From an uncultured Eisenbergiella sp. (lineage in GTDB: Bacteria > Bacillota > Clostridia > Lachnospirales > Lachnospiraceae), in contig CAJFMW010000002.1 of NCBI GenBank assembly GCA_904392525.1, forward strand, positions 1 through 52,825: a stretch of DNA of 52,825 nt, written 5' to 3'. Positions 50,123-52,825 of this stretch are shown piece by piece. The translations under genes were made by a program, and so were the position numbers. Under the pieces are notes generated by a model. It made no database searches, had not been told where the DNA came from, and saw only the letters and a list, made by a program, of their open reading frames with translations. Each line of letters begins with the position of its first letter. Position 1 is the stretch's first letter.

Positions 50123-51592
50123 TCATTCCTCTCCCTGACGTGGAAGGACATTTACCTTTTCTTTCCGGTAAAAATATTTTGTACCAAAATGCCATCGATC
50201 AATGTCGTCAGAAGTCAGAAGCTGAGAATTCTTTGGAATTTCATAAATATCCACTTCATTCCCCTCTCCCTTCAGTATCTCAATATTCTTTTCCGCTGTA
50301 TCGGCATACTCCTGTGCGCTTCCGTCCAGCATATCATGAAGCGCAAGTGTTGATGTAAAATATTCCGGAGAAGGAACCACTGACAACAAAAATCCCCACA
50401 AACCTACAGCGGTCAATACAGCCCAGTATTGTGTTCTAAACGAAAGGAAGCGCTTTTTCTGCACATTCCCGGCCAAAGAAAGAGCGATATGCTTTCTGCA
50501 CCACCCAATCAGATAAATCACATTTAACGAAAGAACCATAATATATGTTGAAAAAATAATATTCTGTGCTCTCCCGATATCCACCGAATGCGCAGCAAAA
50601 TCTAATGGGGTAAACATGGATGAAACAAAACAATAGCTGTATGCCATTACCAGAAGCGGCAGCGGGAAAGCAAATTCTGTTTTCCCGGCCATTCTCCATG
50701 CAAGTGGAATCAACAGCGCTACGAGAAGAATAATCGTCCAGTCCATCCATCTGATTCCCGGAAATTCAATGCCATAGTAGAAGGATCTCAGAATGGACAT
50801 AACAGGATTGGCCTGTTCTCCTACCGCATCCTGCCTGATCCAGTTTCCCGGCGCAGCAATATTAACTCCAAAAGCAAGGAAGTAACAAAGCCCAGGCAGC
50901 AGCACAGTCCATACTCTCTTCTTTTTTCCACTCAGAAAAAGCCAGACCAGAATCGTTGCAAAACCAATCGCCCCGGACAAGCCCGTTACGAGATTTCCAC
51001 CCCCAAGAACAACTGCCAGGACACAGGCACATACCATAATTCCCGGTCTGTTTCTCCTGACCACCTTAATCAGGCAGGCGGCAAGCATAAGTCCAACACT
51101 GTACATAAAAACATAATGCACCGCACCGTTGTACCAGTAAAAGGCAACCGGTTTACAGACCATGCGCTGCACTGTTACCAAAAGAACCAGCATGAAAACA
51201 CTGATCCATTCTGTTCCCTTTACCTTTCTGAACAGCTCCCTGATAAAAATCAGCGTTCCTGCTGTCAACATACCGATCATAATAAAGGGGGTCAGAGCAT
51301 AAAAGCGTTCTCCCCAGATTGCCGGCTGAAGTGACATCAGCGCAATGCTGGAAAAGGTTCCCTGCCAGTTGGCATAAGAATCCTTTACCGTCTCCGCTAC
51401 TGCTTTTCCCACCTCAAACAACGAATGGGTATCTTCCCACGCCACATGCGTTCTCCAGGAATAGGTCCAGTCATCCGCCTGTGGATAATCGTAAACGGAT
51501 ACCATAGAAACAGGAACCAGACTGATGATATAGATGACTGTAAGAAGTACTGCCATTCTGTTTTGCAAGAATTTTTTTAGGATTTCATCCAT
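50123..51592 (-). CDS. DUF6056-like polytopic membrane protein (copy 3)
   Basis: 489 residues, about eleven helices. The first outside loop has DYPQADDWTYSWRTHVAWED with the Asp-Asp motif; later FYWYNGAVHYVFMYSVGLML (copy 2 has FWYNGATHYVIPFFLALVAI) and NIAAPGNWIRQDAVGEQANP. The last ~75 residues are soluble. It is the closest relative of copy 2. It sits between the epimerase and MBOAT/SGNH pair 2, so it may add the sugar that is then acylated. Ribosome site GAGGTG, somewhat distant. Function inferred from GT-C-like architecture. Confidence 0.8.
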   Translation of the reverse strand: MDEILKKFLQNRMAVLLTVIYIISLVPVSMVSVYDYPQADDWTYSWRTHVAWEDTHSLFEVGKAVAETVKDSYANWQGTFSSIALMSLQPAIWGERFYALTPFIMIGMLTAGTLIFIRELFRKVKGTEWISVFMLVLLVTVQRMVCKPVAFYWYNGAVHYVFMYSVGLMLAACLIKVVRRNRPGIMVCACVLAVVLGGGNLVTGLSGAIGFATILVWLFLSGKKKRVWTVLLPGLCYFLAFGVNIAAPGNWIRQDAVGEQANPVMSILRSFYYGIEFPGIRWMDWTIILLVALLIPLAWRMAGKTEFAFPLPLLVMAYSYCFVSSMFTPLDFAAHSVDIGRAQNIIFSTYIMVLSLNVIYLIGWCRKHIALSLAGNVQKKRFLSFRTQYWAVLTAVGLWGFLLSVVPSPEYFTSTLALHDMLDGSAQEYADTAEKNIEILKGEGNEVDIYEIPKNSQLLTSDDIDRWHFGTKYFYRKEKVNVLPRQGEE

Positions 51593-51659
51593 GGGTCTAT
51601 TTCACCTCTTATTCCATCCATTTTTCAAAGAGCATTCTTCATTTTCTCCCGTCTTTCCA

Positions 51660-52697
51660 TCATTCCTCTGTATATAATTCTCTCCAGTCCCTGTACCACT
51701 CCGCAAATCGTCCGAGTCCTTCGCTGATCTCTGTGGACGGACGGTAGTCAAAATCCGCTGTCAGATCATCCACATCCGCATAGGTCTGATACACGTCACC
51801 CGGCTGCATCGGATAATACTCTTTCAGAGCCTTTTTCCCCAACGCATTTTCCAGCGTCTCGATGAAATCCATCAGCTTAACCGGTTTATTGTTTCCAATA
51901 TTGTAAACCTTATACCGGTCTCCTTCTTCATTCGGAAGCGGCGGATTGTTCAGCATTCGAACGATCCCCTCCACAATATCGTCCACATAAGTAAAATCAC
52001 GATACAGATCACCCTGATTAAAGATCTTAATCGGCTCACCCTTCATGATTTTCTCACTGAAGCTGAAATAGGCCATATCAGGTCTGCCACAGGGACCATA
52101 TACTGTAAAAAATCGAAGTCCTGTGGACGGAATTCCGTACAGATGGCTGTAGGTATACGCCATCAGTTCATTGCTCTTTTTCGTTGCCGCATACAGACTG
52201 ATCGGCCTGTCCACGGGGTCCGTAACAGAAAACGGCGTCTTCTGCTGATTTCCATACACGGAAGAAGAGGACGCAAAAAGCAGATGTTCTACCGCATGTC
52301 CTCCATTATCCCCGGAATGTCTGCAAGCCTCCAGAATATTATAAAAGCCGATGATATTGCTTGCAATATAGACATCCGGATTGTCGATGGAATATCTCAC
52401 TCCCCCCTGTGCAGCCAGATTTACCACAATATCCGGCATATTCTCTGAAAACATTCTTTTCACTTCTTTTTTTTCTGAAATATCCAGTTTTTCAAACTTA
52501 AATTTCTCATATTTTTCCAGTTCGGAAAGCCGGAATTCTTTCAGCCTGACATCATAATAATCATTCAGATTGTCCACTCCAAAGACCGTAAAGCCCTCTT
52601 TCAACAAACGATCGGCAAGATGATAGCCAATGAATCCTGCCGCACCGGTTATCAAAATTTTTTTTGTACAATCCAGGGCTCTGTAATCTGCTCTCAT
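51660..52697 (-). CDS. UDP-glucuronate 4-epimerase-like NAD-dependent epimerase
   Basis: 345 residues. Extended SDR: ITGAAGFIGYHLADRLLKEG (NAD motif), VFGVDNLNDYYDVRLKEFRL (the NLNDYYDVxLK segment typical of UDP-glucuronate 4-epimerases), NLAAQGGVRYSIDNPDVYIA, SSSSVYGNQQKTPF, YAATKKSNELMAY (Tyr-x-x-x-Lys), and TVYGPCGRPDMAYFSFSEKI. It would make UDP-galacturonate from UDP-glucuronate for a surface glycan. Another sugar-nucleotide epimerase is the alternative. The ATG at 52697 follows AAGGAG at nine bases. It heads the visible part of the right-hand operon, 26 bases after the partial gene. Confidence 0.88.
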   Translation of the reverse strand: MRADYRALDCTKKILITGAAGFIGYHLADRLLKEGFTVFGVDNLNDYYDVRLKEFRLSELEKYEKFKFEKLDISEKKEVKRMFSENMPDIVVNLAAQGGVRYSIDNPDVYIASNIIGFYNILEACRHSGDNGGHAVEHLLFASSSSVYGNQQKTPFSVTDPVDRPISLYAATKKSNELMAYTYSHLYGIPSTGLRFFTVYGPCGRPDMAYFSFSEKIMKGEPIKIFNQGDLYRDFTYVDDIVEGIVRMLNNPPLPNEEGDRYKVYNIGNNKPVKLMDFIETLENALGKKALKEYYPMQPGDVYQTYADVDDLTADFDYRPSTEISEGLGRFAEWYRDWRELYTEE

Positions 52698-52723
52698 TCT
52701 TTAGTCTCCTTTTCTCTTACCTT

Positions 52724-52825
52724 TTAATAGGCGATTGTTAAATCGCCAAACCCATCGATTTTACTGGGTTTTCTTACATCTTCTATATAAATTTTCTCTC
52801 CGCAGATGGTACAATAGCAGTTACC
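52724..52825 (-). CDS. C-terminal 33 residues of an unrecognised protein
   Basis: Partial; the 5' part is beyond the right edge. The frame reads GNCYCTICGEKIYIEDVRKP and then SKIDGFGDLTIAY to a TAA. The Cys-x-Cys-x-x-Cys cluster suggests a metal-binding end. The reading frame is open to the edge and lies directly upstream of the epimerase on the same strand, so it is probably real, but 33 residues are too few to name a family. Confidence 0.5.
   Translation of the reverse strand, partial: GNCYCTICGEKIYIEDVRKPSKIDGFGDLTIAY

Noticed and set aside
52730-52770. Small palindromes GGCGATT/AATCGCC and AACCCA/TGGGTT as a terminator
   Set aside because: They lie inside the coding end of the partial gene and the T-tract is on the wrong strand for it.

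Overview
The window looks like a chromosomal segment from a Gram-positive gut anaerobe of the Lachnospiraceae type (Clostridia). This is inferred from the protein families: a Big2/GH25 surface protein, a domain-permuted GH3, DUF6056/DUF6077-like membrane proteins and a rhamnan-type Wzm/Wzt locus. Sigma-A promoters and strong GGAGG ribosome sites fit. Nearly everything concerns making, exporting and decorating cell-surface glycans. No rRNA, tRNA, CRISPR array or intact transposase was seen.

Region A (1-11161, minus strand) is one operon read leftward from a promoter at 11133-11161: rmlB, rmlA, rmlC (dTDP-L-rhamnose; no rmlD in the window), wzm, wzt, a methyltransferase-kinase fusion, then two tandem GT2 glycosyltransferases, the last cut by the window edge. 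The fusion has the order and neighbours of the WbdD chain terminator of Gram-negative O antigens.

Region B (11195-22573) holds a 1158-residue membrane-anchored Big2/GH25 protein, a small zinc-ribbon protein, a pair of SMR-like half transporters, a membrane SGNH protein that seems to have lost its catalytic residues, two polytopic membrane proteins and an MBOAT/SGNH pair. Copies and half-copies of a structured intergenic repeat occur in regions A and B.

Region C (22616-31861) is metabolic: GH43 arabinosidase/xylosidase, PatB/MalY-type C-S lyase, an orphan small protein with its own promoter, a PucR-type regulator, a MATE transporter broken by an internal deletion, a permuted GH3 with an unusual four-hairpin leader, and a small conserved-looking protein.

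Region D (32036-46452) starts with a plus-strand Wzx-like flippase of uneven base composition and an SGNH lipoprotein. A long minus-strand operon follows, read from a strong promoter at 46424-46452 through a ~245-nt leader with two short peptides: DUF6056-like protein, GtrB-like GT2, ChbG/YdjC deacetylase, second DUF6056-like protein, FkbH, acyl carrier protein, MBOAT, GT2 and a GT-C transferase. FkbH-ACP-MBOAT, with the nearby SGNH lipoprotein, has the layout of a Dlt system in which the D-alanine ligase is replaced by an FkbH-type glyceryl loader. This is the strongest candidate for an undescribed system.

Region E (46503-52825, minus strand, visibly more AT-rich) carries an AT3 acyltransferase, a second MBOAT/SGNH pair, a third DUF6056-like protein, a UDP-glucuronate 4-epimerase-like enzyme and the C-terminus of an unrecognised protein.

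Taken together the window suggests at least two surface polymers: an ABC-exported rhamnose-containing glycan with a modified end, and one or more glycans decorated outside the membrane by GT-C transferases and several O-acylation modules.
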